NCBI GenBank assembly: GCA_037176725.1
Contig: JAZBRS010000026.1
Coordinates: forward strand, 148,625,501-148,689,500
From: Posidonia oceanica
Lineage: Eukaryota; Streptophyta; Magnoliopsida; Alismatales; Posidoniaceae
Length of the DNA stretch: 64,000 bases
Direction: 5' to 3'
The position numbers and the translations under genes were made by a program. Below the pieces are notes generated by a model. That model saw nothing but the letters and a program-made list of their open reading frames with translations, was not told where the DNA came from and did not search any database. Of the stretch, positions 1 to 10,452 are shown in pieces. The number at the start of each line of letters is the position of its first letter. The stretch's first letter is position 1.

Positions 1-785
1 GTCACGATACAATTCAAAAACTTCTACATTCCCCTTTCGCTGGTTGATAATGGTTCAGGCCTTCATGTCTCTCCCTTGCGTACAACAACCAAGCTCGAAT
101 TCAAAGTCGAGGATATCACTCTAGTTATAAAGGGAATGATAGCTTTTGATAACTCCCACCATGACTCTATAGGGATTTTGATTATTCCTCTCACCATTGG
201 CTCGATCGTATTCGATGTAGAATTCTACATTGTCGATTTGGAGCCCAATTTCAATCTTCTACTTGGGCACCTTGGCTACATAAGCATCAGGTCATCCCCT
301 CGACCCTCCATCGCAGAATCAAATTCCACCGGGGCAACGATGACATTGTTGTCATGGCGGAAAATTTTGAGAAGGAGCGGATCGAGGTAGTTTCTCCCGT
401 CTCTTCGCAGACTGTCCCCTTTGACCTTGAGCTTTCAAATGCCTTATACCACGTTAATCGGTCTGAGCCGGTTAACTTTATTCCTGATCTTGAACGTGTC
501 AATTCCTTGGCCATTCATAGCAACGCCTTCCGGATGGTCGAAAACGTCTGTCACAGGTGGGGTTACGTCAAGGGAACACCGCTTGGGCGTTACGGCCAGT
601 GAATTGCTGAGCCGATTGTGGCAGAGGAGCAAAGAGATTCCGAGGGTCTCGGATACGATCTGCAGTCCAGCGAAGATAGACGCCTGCAGCCAAAGAATCA
701 GAGGATGACCATCCATCGGGACCTCTCTAACTTTACCAGTGCAGGTACCCTTGGTTCGAGCAGCAGTTAAGCCCCAGCACAGCTG
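1..785 (+). pseudogene. Element A retropepsin (aspartic protease) and downstream segment, 5' truncated by window edge
   Basis: The frame open from base 1 encodes a retropepsin-like domain with the active-site motif D-N-G-S at 46-57, followed by the FYIVDLEPNFNLLLGH segment typical of the second half of plant gypsy proteases. Near base 270 one base is missing compared with element C, so the frame moves from 1 to 3 and continues as MAENFEKERIEVVSPV (from 354). A TAG at 600-602 interrupts the downstream segment, which is shared with element C. The protease would mature the Gag-Pol polyprotein. It is inactive here because of the frameshift and stop. The start of the protease and all of gag lie outside the window. 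Confidence 0.85.
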
Positions 786-2357
786 GTGCCGTGCCAGAGC
801 TCTCTGCTACTGACGGAAGAGTGGGTATGCATTGAGGACTACTACTCGGATGAGGAGCAGTCTGGCATAGTGAGGGCAGCCTGGACCAGCAGTGAGGTAC
901 AGCTTAGTGCGGCAGCATCCTGGTCAGTTTGTCTGACCCTCCCATCCACTGATACAGCAGCAAAATTAGCTGGTCCTATGGCAGGATTGACAGTCTGTCC
1001 TATTTCTACAGTTTCACTAGCATCACTAACAACCTCAGGCACTGTTAGGCAATCTGCCTGCGGCTGTAGTCGCATCAGCACAACTGTCACCCTTTCTGGC
1101 GGGTCAGTCAGTCAGTTTAGCCAGTAGCACGACTCGGCCCACTTTAGCAGCCACATCACCAACGATGCAAGTGGCTCCATCAGTCATACAGCCTCCTGCC
1201 TCAGGACATCAAGCCTTGTGGTGGGCCCCCATGGCATCTTCCGCCATGCAACCACCATCACTAGCAGATGCAGGCGTCTTGATGGCTGGTGCAGCCGCCT
1301 AGTCATCGGCCCTCCGGAGGAGCCCTTCTGCCTCCCCTCCAGCTGCAACAGTGACCTTGGCAGCACACCCACCAGCGGCACTACCGACCAACCTACTCAC
1401 ATCCTTGATTGCAGCGGCACCACAGTCAGCCATCCCCGGAGGCCAGCTACATATCCAGACAGTGCAGCCAACAACAGAGTAGGCGCCCCAGGCAGCAGTA
1501 CACCTAGCAGTCAGGCCAGAGCCAGAAGCCACCGTCGCCTACTACGTCGACTCATCCTCGGATGAGGAAGGAGGAGCGGCTACTGAGGCTAAAGTTGACT
1601 TTATGATGGGGGACTTGGAGCAACTGTTCCAAGAACAACTTGTGTCATTAGCAGAGGACATCACAGAGTATCAAGCAGTGAAGAAGGGGATAGCCATGGT
1701 TACAGACCGTCCCTGCAGAAAGACCATGCCTCTATCATGGTCCTAGAAGAAGATCTAGTAGCAGCAGTACCCACTAGACCAGATGAGCTAATCACTCTGC
1801 AGCCAGGGGGCGAGTCTAGATGGTTTGTGCAGCGCATGCTCCTCTCGGGTAGTGCAGCAAGCGGCAGTACACAGATCAACCGCTAGCTAGACATATTCCC
1901 TGCGAGCACATTAGAAAACGTGGAGGAGGAAATAGCAGCAACAGCACAGCAAGCACCCGCACAAGCAGCACAGCAAGCACCCATAGCACAGCAAGCACTC
2001 ACACAAGCAGCAACAGCACAGCAGGCACCCACACAAGCAGCAGCAGCACAGCAAGCACCCACACAAGCAGTAACAGCACTACAAGCACCAGCACAAGTAG
2101 CACAGCAAGCACCCGCACCAGCAGCACAGCAAGCACTCGCACAAGCAGCAACAGCACAGCAGGCACTCGCACAAGCAGCAACAGCACAGCAGGCACCCGC
2201 ACAAGCAGCAATAGCACAACAAGCACCTGCACAAGCAGGAACAGCACAATCAGTAGTAGCACAAGCAGCAACACAGACCACAACACGGATAGCAGTAGCA
2301 CTAGCAGTGTCAGCAGTAGCACCAGTAGCGTCAGTAGTAGCAGAGTAGGCAGAGGAG
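786..2357 (+). pseudogene. Element A long protease-RT linker, low-complexity and acidic
   Basis: This segment sits between protease and RT and has no recognisable enzymatic domain. It keeps short blocks that also occur in C and D: an aromatic/acidic block reading EEWVCIEDYYSDEEQSG near 820-870, and a second acidic block (AYYVDSSSDEE) near 1540-1575 followed by a leucine/glutamine helix-like stretch around 1610-1660. Between the blocks it is rich in Ser, Thr, Pro and Ala. It contains frameshifts, so no continuous frame remains. The linker with protease spans about 2.5 kb. Its function is unknown; a flexible spacer or a protein-interaction region is possible. Confidence 0.7.
1920..2347 (+). repeat. 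In-frame Gln/Ala peptide repeat in element A linker
   Basis: About 140 codons are made of degenerate units such as CAAGCACCCGCACAAGCAGC, read as Q-A-P-A-Q-A-A. Units end in short forms like GCAACAGCA. Long open frames on the opposite strand here come only from the repeat. Element C has a different repeat (heptads) at the matching place, so the position rather than the sequence is shared. Confidence 0.9.
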
Positions 2358-5300
2358 ATTGCCAGAGCAGAGGTCGTGCACCGAGGATATAGAAACACTC
2401 GGGTGAGTGTGACATCCTGAAGCGTCACCAGGGCCAAGAAGCGGAACATATACACTCCTTCAATATAACAGATCCCACCTTTAAGAAGGAGATCCTCTTG
2501 GAACTCATTGCATACGGAGAGGAGGATGATACAAGCGAAGATGAGAATGATGAACTGTCACCTGAGTATCGGCCCCACGACGACGATCCAGAAGGCCCCA
2601 ACCTCCAAGTTGAAGAGGAGACGGAGGTTGTCAACATCGACGTAGCCGAAGAAGCCAGAGAGGTCCGTATCAGTGCCCATCTGTCGCCCCAGGCTAGAGC
2701 AGAATTCATTGCATTCTTGAAAGAGTATGCAGATGTCTTTGCCTAGAGCTATGAAGACATGGTCGGCCTCAACGTTGAAATAGTAGTGCACAACCTGCCC
2801 TTAAATCTAGATGCCAAGCCAGTAAAGCAGAAGCTAAGAAGATGGTGACCGCAGTGGCTACTGATAATCAAAGAAGAGATCATGAAGCAGCACAATGTCA
2901 GTTTTTTGAAAGTCGTCCTATACCCTGAATGGCTTGTAAATGTTGTGCCAGTGTCCAAGAAAGATGGCCAAGTCCGCATGTGCATCGACAATAGGGACCT
3001 GAACATGGCGAGTCCCAAGGACGATTTGCCACTGCTACACATTGACGTCCTAGTTGACAACACTACAGGGCACAAAATGCTCTCTTTTATGGACGGCTTC
3101 TCCGGCTATAACCAGATTAGAATGGCAGAAGAAGACATGGAGAAAACATCCTTTATCACCCCTTGGGGAGTCTTCTGTTACCAAGTTATGCCATTTGGGC
3201 TAAAGAATGCTGGTGCAACCTATCAAAGGGCAATGATAGCACTATTCCACGACCTCATGCACCAAGAAGTTGAGGTTTACGTGGATGATATGATTGCCAA
3301 GTCCAAAGAGACCAAGGATCACCTCGCCTATCTAAAGAAGTTCTTTGATCGCTTAAGGAAGTATAAGTTGTGCCTCAACCCCAGCAAATGTGTATTCGGG
3401 GTATCATCTGGCAAGCTCCTGGGCTACATCGTCAGCTAGAGGGGGATTGAAGTGGACCCGAGCAAGGCTAAAGCCATCGTGGACATGCCACTCCCCAGGA
3501 CTGAGAAGGAAGTCAGAGGCCTGTTGGAGCGTCTGCAATACATCAGTCGGTTCATCACACAGCTCATGCCTATCTGCGAACTGATTTTCAAGCTCCTGAG
3601 GAAGAATGCATAGATCAACAGGAGCGAGGAGTGCAAGGCTGCCTTTGACAAGATCAAGCAGCTTCTAATCAAGCCTCTTGTTTTGGTTCCTCCCACGCTA
3701 GGGAGACCTCTGCTTCTCTACCTTTCTACCACAGCATTCCATGGGCACCGTCTTGGGCCAGCATGATGAATCGGGTAGAAAGGAGCGTGCCATCTATTAC
3801 CTGAGCAAGAAATTCAATGATTACGAAGACAGGTATAGCACAATAGAGAAGACCTACTTATCTCTCGTCTGGGCCGCGTAGAAACTGAGGCACTACATGA
3901 TGGCTTACCCAGTTCGTCTTCTATGCTGGCATGACCCCATCAAGTTCTTCTTCCAGAAACCAGCCATGGTGGGCAGATGTGTTAAGTGGCAGGTGTTATT
4001 GTCTCAGTACGACATCACCTTCGTCACGTAGAGATCCATGAAAGGTCAAGCCATGGTAGATCATCTTGCTGATTTCCCATTGCCTGAGTATCAACCTCTC
4101 CAGACGCAGTTCCCTGATGAGGACATCCTTTCTGCAATGGAGGATTCTGGTGAGAAGGACCCTGAAGACCAAGAGCAGTCGCAACTGTACTTTGATGGCG
4201 CTATCAACAAAAAGGGTCGAGGCATAGACGCAGTGCTGACAACGCCGCAGGGACAGATGATTGCTTTTGCGAGGAAGCTGACCTTCAAGTGCACCAACAA
4301 TGAAGAGAATATGAAGCGTGCATCCTGGGATTGAAGGTCGCACTCGAGCATGAGGCACAGAAGCTGCATGTGCACGGCGATGCCATGCTAGTGATCTGCC
4401 AAGTGAATGGCAACTGGAAAACAAAGGATCCAAAGCTTGTGCCATATCACGAACATCTACTGAAGCTGATAGAAGAATTTGCAAGCATCCACTTCACGTA
4501 CCTGAACAGAGCAAGGAATGCATATGTAGATGCATTGGCAACCTTGGCGTCCTAACTCAGCATAGCTGAAGACTGTGTAGTGGATGTATCAGTCACCTGC
4601 ATGGAGCAGCCTGTGCATTGCATGAGTATACAGGAGGCAGATCTAGCAAAAGAGCAGCCTTGGTACCATGACATTAAGGATTTCCTGGAATCTGGCAGCC
4701 TACCACCTGGCAACTTAGTAGTAGATAGAAGAACTTTGGCACGTCTAGCGTCAAAGTATGTGTTAGGAGTAGGGCAGTTATATAGAAGATTATACAACCA
4801 GATGCTCCTACGCTGACTAAGCAAGACAGAGGCTGACACGCTCATGCTTCAAGTACATGTAGGGACTTGCAGCCCTCATATGAACGACGTGCTGCTGGCC
4901 AAGAAGATCATGCTCCAAGGCTACTTCTGGTCAACCATGGAGGTAGATTGCTGCCAGTTTGTGCGTAGATGCCATAACTGCCAGATCCATGGTAACTTTA
5001 TTTGTGCTCCCCCACAGCAGCTACACAACATGTCATCGCCATGGCCCTTCTCCACCTAGGGGATTGATGTCATCGGTGCTATACATCCTGCTACTTCAAA
5101 TGGTCATCGCTTCATTCTAGTGGCGATCAACTACTTTACTAAGTGGGTGGAAGTTGCCTCTTACAAGGCTGTCACAACCGCAGCAATAGAGAAGTTTATC
5201 AGAAACAACATCGTCACCTGATACGGGGTCCCGCATACCATCATCTTTGATAACGGCTCGAACTTCATTGCCAAGAGGATCAAGGAGTACCAGCAGAACC

Positions 5301-5902
5301 TCCAGATCAAGCATCACAGGTCCTCGCCCTATCGATCGCAGATGAACGGAGCAGTGGAGTCTGCCAACAAAAACATTGTGAAGATCATGAAGAAGATGGC
5401 AGAAACCCACAAGGACTGGCATGACAAGCTTCTGTATGCACTCTAGGCATACAGGACATCAGTTCGGACCTCGACAGGAGCCACCCTGTACTCACTGGCG
5501 TACGGCATGGAGGCAGTGCTACCTGTCGAAGTAGAGATCCCCTCACTGCGGATCCTACGAGAAGCAGAGCTAGAGGAGGCAGAATGGGTCGAAGACCGCT
5601 GTGTCCAGCAAAACTTGATTGACTAGCACAGATTGCAAGGTATGCACAATGCTCGCTGTTACCAGAAGCAGATGGCCAGAGCATATCTGAGGAAAGTTCA
5701 GCCTAGAAGCTTCCAGCCAGGGGATCTCGTTCTGCAAGCCATTCATCTACCTGACGGCCGAGGCAAATTCCGGCCCAACTGGTGCGGCCCCTTTGTGGTC
5801 AGGTAGACATTCTTTGGCAGTGCAGCAGTTCTTGAGGACATGGACCAGGTTGGGCAGTTAGAGCCAGTCAACTCATGTTATCTCAAGAAGTACTATCAGT
5901 AG
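2358..5902 (+). pseudogene. Element A pol: reverse transcriptase, RNase H, archaeal-type RNase H, integrase
   Basis: The segment begins with an acidic domain (EEAREVRISAHLSPQARAEF), then an RT with the YVDD catalytic motif at 3278-3289 and MPFGLKNAGATYQRAM upstream of it. A gypsy RNase H follows, then a second RNase H of the Tat/Ogre type (LYFDGAINKKG near 4190), a zinc-binding integrase region (HVGTCSPHMNDVLL to CHNCQIHGN), and an integrase core with a D (SDNGSNF-like, about 5250) and the E of NGAVESANKN. The native stop is TAG at 5900-5902 after KKYYQ. It is broken by many premature stops (for example TAG at 2744, 3437, 5057, 5444), a 2-base deletion near 3733 and a 1-base deletion near 4304 that together restore the frame. 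Confidence 0.95.
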
Positions 5903-7073
5903 TTCGACCCTCGCTTTGCAGATCCTTTGCCCCTGTCGTGCCCCTTGCATTCTTGTCCCCTTTGTACATCTCCATGCATTTCTTCCCTTCTAAGCATATC
6001 TCATTCAAAAAAATAAAAAAAATCATCAATCATGCATTGCAATCCCGGCCTGATGATGAAATCGAAAGTGCTTGCCTGGTCTGGAAGGAGTCTACCCTAC
6101 CTCACCTGACACTACTTAGATGTCTTAGCTAGTGAGGGAGCCACCACTCAGTGAGAACAGGCGAAATGCCCAAACCGCTTAGGACTTACACCTCTAAGGG
6201 GAGATAAAATGCTAGGGTGTGAGCAAGAGTGTGAGCTATAAAAGAATATATGTCTAAGCATGGGCGTAAAAGAAAAGAAAGAAAATAGAAGGCAAAGACA
6301 GAAGTCAGCCCTAGAGATAGAGATGTGCAGTGTAACCCCCTCCCTCCCGCTTACCTTCGAGAGGAGTCGAAGTTCGTGCCTGGGAAATCTACAAATCCCA
6401 CAAGGTCTAGCCACCCTTGCCTAGCAAGCAGCTCCCTAGCTTCAAACCAGGTACCCATTACCTCCAAGTCAGGGATAGGGGAAACCTGCACGCCTATGAG
6501 GGAGCAAAAGAAACAAGAAAATGAAAAGAGTAGGTGTAGGCCCTTGAGAGTTTGGCATGGAGCCTATCCTCACTACACCATCACCATCACCCTTTCCATA
6601 GTGCCACGAACAAGTTAGGAATTTGAGTAGAGTCCAGTGAGTCAGGGACCACTCTCTTCCTCTGCAACAGGCGCTAAGTACTCCATATGCTGTGGGCTAC
6701 ACATATCAATCATGAATCATGCTTACATCCACAGCACCAATCACTCCTCATCTGCTATCTTCCAGCTCTGCAAGACTTGGCTCGGCACTGAGACAGTACT
6801 TCTATCAAGCACGCATCGACCTCCTTCGAGCTACGGTGGTCTAGAGCTCCTACCAGCCCTCTCCTGTGCAGGCAGAATCCCCTTTTGTTTGAATATGATT
6901 AGTCTCTACGTTTTGAATGCTAACTGTTGAGCATGCTGAACTGCTTTACTAGCATTGAAATTTGCTTCCCTGACAGCCAGTGGTTATATGCCTGTATTTG
7001 ATCTGATGAACCACAACCTTGGTTACAGGTACCTGAAGATTCTACTCCAGCTGCCTGCATTTCTCTTCGTGCC
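5903..7073 (+). other. Element A pol-to-PMD spacer, non-coding but shared with C and D
   Basis: No coding region is supported. The spacer carries blocks found also in C and D: a region around 6020-6170 with the motif CTAGTGAGGGAGCCACCACT, A-rich purine runs at 6268-6295 and 6503-6535, and a TATA-like CTATAAAAGA near 6236. Its end holds a candidate splice acceptor (see 7001-7028). Because the blocks survive in three diverged elements, parts of it may serve expression of the downstream gene; that is inference. Confidence 0.7.
7001..7028 (+). promoter_or_regulatory. Candidate 3' splice site upstream of PMD-like gene (element A)
   Basis: A CTGAT branch-site-like motif (branch A at 7006) is followed 22 nt later by TTGGTTACAG. 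The ATG of the PMD-like gene lies 46 nt downstream of the AG. C and D have the same motif pair with the same 22-nt spacing. Splicing has not been shown. Confidence 0.45.
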
Positions 7074-8266
7074 ATGGGTTTCCCCACCTTGGTAACCTCG
7101 ATGCATTGCTCCGACACTCTTCAGAAGTGGATCAGCGAGCTCACCGAGGGTGACCGCGAGAGGTTGCGCACATGGGGTATACCGTCCAAGCTTCTGAGGG
7201 CTATTGATGTGGAGGTGAGCCGACATCTCCTATGCGCTGCTGCAAGATTTTGGAAACCAGCGCAGCATGTCTTCCGCTTCAGGAGAATAGAGCTAACGCC
7301 CACGTTGGAGGAAGTGCACCGAATCTGCGGCTTCTCCAAGATCATGGGACCGGCTGTGTTCATGAGGTGTGACAGCTATGCTGCAGTTCTAAGTTAGCTG
7401 ACTGGGCTCTCCACTGTGGACTGCCAGCAAAGATTGGTCTGCACCAACGGGCCTATGCCCATGCTCTGCCTAGAATACTTTGACGAAGCTGCCGAGAAGC
7501 ATGCTGAGCTAGGAGATGAGCTGTGGCTCCGGGGATTTGTTACCCGCTTCCTAAGCGAGCTAATTTTCAACCACAGCCGGATGACAGTCACAATCAAGGT
7601 CACTGAGATCAGGCTCACTGTAGTGACCCAGTAGATCGACCTGGCACCAGTCATCCTAGCAGAGACCTACCGCAGACTGGACCACGTCTCACCCCGCTGC
7701 CGCCACTTCTACGGCTACGAAGCACTCATACAGATTTGGCTGGCCGGACACCTAGAAATGGATATTTTGCGCCCCCAAAGGCATGCTTTTGAAACATACT
7801 GCAATAGCAGCCATGCCAGGACCATCAAAAGTGTCCAGGAAGAACATGAGAAGTTGTCAAAGCTAACTAATGATGCAGTAACCTGGCGTATCATCTCATC
7901 CGCAGCTGAACCATTCACTGTCTTCTTTGGTGCCTGCGACATGCGACTAGTGGTGCTGCCAGGATTCACCGGGGGTGTGGAGTACCACCCTATCCGGGTC
8001 ATGCGGCAGTTCGGCTTCAGCAGAACGCCTTTGTTGATAGCATAGCACCCAGGCTCCTACGGCCCTATCCATTCAATTCAACAGCTGCTACAATAGAACT
8101 AGCTGACCTGATGCAACATGGAGTGCAGTCGACGGACATCGTGATTGCAAAAGGCTCAGGATACACTCCTGAGTACGTGACTGAGGTGCAAGGACTCTGG
8201 CCCATCAGCGAGATCCCGCCTGGCACACCTTTATTCCTTGACTCCAGGAGGTCAAAGAAGGCCTGA
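7074..8266 (+). pseudogene. Element A PMD/DUF7745-like accessory gene, broken
   Basis: The frame starts at ATG 7074 and encodes a protein like the intact one in element D (400 residues). Conserved blocks are VEVSRHLLCAAARFWKPA, the ELTPTLEEVHRICGFSKI block, AELGDELWLRGFVTRF and RLVVLPGFTGGVEYHPIRV. The F-R-F...E-L-T-P-T-L-E-E core resembles the plant DUF7745/plant mobile domain families, which are known mainly from transposable elements and from MAIN/MAIL-type host proteins. It is interrupted by TAG at 7395 and 7632, a one-base deletion near 8020, and TGA at 8264. It is on the same strand as pol, downstream of integrase. Its role is unknown. Distant relatives act in silencing or genome stability, but this cannot be carried over safely. 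Confidence 0.8.
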
Positions 8267-8691
8267 ACCAGTTAGGGCATCTGTGCCATTGCATGCTTGT
8301 TCAGTTTTGAATCATGCTGTATCTTTTTGGCCCGACATAGGCATGTAACCAGAGTTTAATCAATGCAAAGACATTTCATGCCATTTGATTGTGTTGCATG
8401 CTCAGCCTTATGCATATTTGTTCCTGCCAGGATGCTGCAGGAGACACATCAAGCACTTCAGAGAGTTAGGAGAAACAACCAGGACTCTCAGCACAAAGGA
8501 GCTGCAGGAAGGCCCCCTGCAATCAATCTGCATGCCAGAATCTCTACAGACCCATGCTGTCAAAGCAAGCAAGTCATCGAGCACTCTCGTCCAGATCATC
8601 CTCCAGGCTGGTACCCCTAACTACTCGTTTGGCAAACACGTCAGTTTTGTTTGCATCCTCCGCTTTTCGATGCTAGGGGTGCTTCGGCTGT
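8267..8691 (+). other. Element A region after PMD-like gene, no gene seen
   Basis: The region is non-coding as far as I can see. It corresponds to the sequence downstream of the PMD stop in C and D, and its end carries a shared block (TTTGGCAAACACGTCAGTTT near 8630) leading into the conserved hairpin. Confidence 0.5.
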
Positions 8692-8719
8692 CCCCTGGTA
8701 TCATTCCTAATACCAGGGG
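8692..8719 (+). other. Conserved hairpin after PMD-like gene (element A)
   Basis: CCCCTGGTAT at 8692-8701 pairs with ATACCAGGGG at 8710-8719 across an 8-nt loop. It is followed by GCATC and a run of T. Homologous hairpins lie at 19158-19185 (C) and 56391-56417 (D). It could act in RNA 3' end formation or stability. Confidence 0.75.
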
Positions 8720-8819
8720 CATCTTTTTTTACTACCCTGTGGTATCGCTCTCCCTCTCCTTTTGGTCGGAAAGTCTGTGTACTTACCAGCCAACCTCTTC
8801 TGCTCTACGTGACCTGCTG

Positions 8820-9965
8820 GGGTCTCGCATGCTTGTTTCCTCGGTCGAGGACAAGTCTTTGCTCAACTCCGTGCAGACGGAGTCCCCTACGTATTTCCTC
8901 ATGTGAGGTCAGGCCCGCTTGTTCCTCGGTCGAGGATAAGCCCTTGCGTGGCTCTATGCGGACGAAGTCCCCCGCCTATTTCCTCGGTCGAGGATTAGGC
9001 CTGCTTGTTCGTCGACCGAGGACAAGCCTTTGTGCGTCTCGGCTCCATGTGAACGGAGCCCTCTACCTATTTCCTCGTGAGAGGATCAACCCCGCTTGTT
9101 TCCTTGTGCAAGGATCTGCCCCGCTTGTTTCCTCGTGTGAGGACAAGCCCTCTTCAGCGACTTCGTTTAGTGCGAACGGAGTCCTCCACCTGTTTCCTTG
9201 TGCAAGGTTAGGCTCGCTTGTTTCCTTGTGTGAGGACAAGCCCCCTTTGGCGACTCCGTTTAGTGCAAATGGAGTCCCTCGCCTGTTTTCTCATGCGAGG
9301 TCAGGCCCGCTTGCTTCCCTGGCTGGGGACAAGCCCCCTTTGGTGACTCCATTGGTGCGAACGGAGTGCCCCACCTGTTTCCTCGTGCGAGGTCAGGCCC
9401 GCTTGCTTCCTCAGTCGAGGACAACCCCCTTTGGTGACTCCGTTGGTGCGAACGGAGTCCCCTACCTATTTCCTCGTGCGAGGTTAGGCCCGCTTGCTTC
9501 CTTGGTTGAGGACAAGCCCCTTTGGTGACTCTGTTTAGTGTGAACGGAGTCCCCTACCTGTTTTCTCGTGCGAGGTCAAGCCTGCTTGTTTCCTTGCGTG
9601 AGGACAAGCCTCCCTTGACTCCGTCCGCATGGTGTCCCCCACTTGTTTCCTCGTGTGAGGATCAGGCCCACTTGCTTCCTCGTGTGAGGACAAGCCTTTG
9701 CCCGGCTCCATCTGCACGGAGTCCACGCTTGTTTCCTCGGTCGAGGACAAGCCCCTTTGGTGACTCTGTTTGGTGCATGGAGTCCCTTGCCTGTTTCCTC
9801 GTGCGAGGTCAGGCCCGCTTGCTTCCTCGTGCGAGGACAAGCCTTTGCTCGGCTCCGTAGGCACAGAGTCCTTGCCTATTTCCTCTTGCGAGGATCAGCC
9901 CTGCTTGTTTCCTTGTTCGAGGACAAGCCCTTGCGTGGCTTCACTCCGGGTGGACGGAGTCCCAT
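8820..9965 (+). repeat. Tandem array of short hairpin units (element A)
   Basis: The array alternates two kinds of imperfect inverted repeat: CTTGTTTCCTCG-GTCGAGGACAAG and ACTCCGT-n-ACGGAGT, separated by short spacers. Units are degenerate and of variable spacing. Long open frames on both strands in this stretch come from the repeat and show no domain. The array is homologous to 16740-19115 of C, read in the same sense relative to pol. Confidence 0.85.
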
Positions 9966-10438
9966 TTGCCCTCCATTCTCTTGCTTTCTTGCTTGCCTTC
10001 CAATTCGTAGGAGGAGGTGCCCCCCTCTTCCCTCGCGCATTCTTGGAGTTCTGCCCCTTCGAAGTGGCTCTGGCCATTCGCTTGCTTCCTTGGGAGAGGA
10101 CAAGCTGTATCTTTTCCCCTTTCGGGCTGGCAGCCCTCGCTGCCCAGGCAACAAGCACATCAGTCTTGTCCGGTACCGCCCTTTTACGCAGGTTTGGACT
10201 AGCCACCAACTTGCCACCTTGCATTAGCATCACTCTGCATTAGCTTGCATTGCATCAAAATTCGCATTCGCATCTGCATTTGCATTTTGCTTGCTGCAGC
10301 AAGTCATGACTTTCAGTGCATCTACCGAATAAGTGACTCACGCCAATAGCCTCTGTGCTCCTGCCGGTGTCGGATGGGGTGTCTTGTCAACCCTGAGTCA
10401 TGGTCTCGCTATGCTTGACCTTGCTCAGGGAGGGCATC
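9966..10438 (+). other. Element A pre-LTR region with polypurine tract
   Basis: The region is non-coding. It includes CATTTGCATTTGCAT-like runs near 10240-10300 and ends in the purine-rich tract CTCAGGGAGGGCATC (10424-10438) directly before the LTR TG. This is the expected polypurine tract for plus-strand priming. Confidence 0.75.
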
Positions 10439-10452
10439 TGTAGACACCCCAT
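10374..10452 (+). other. Inverted repeat bracketing PPT and LTR start (element A)
   Basis: ATGGGGTGTC (10374-10383) and CCCTGAG (10391-10397) are mirrored by CTCAGGG (10424-10430) and GACACCCCAT (10443-10452). The second arm lies inside the first 14 bases of the LTR, so the polypurine tract is held between the arms. Confidence 0.8.

Noticed and set aside
1883..2455. Minus-strand Ala/Cys-rich frame
   Set aside because: It is antisense to the Gln/Ala repeat of element A.
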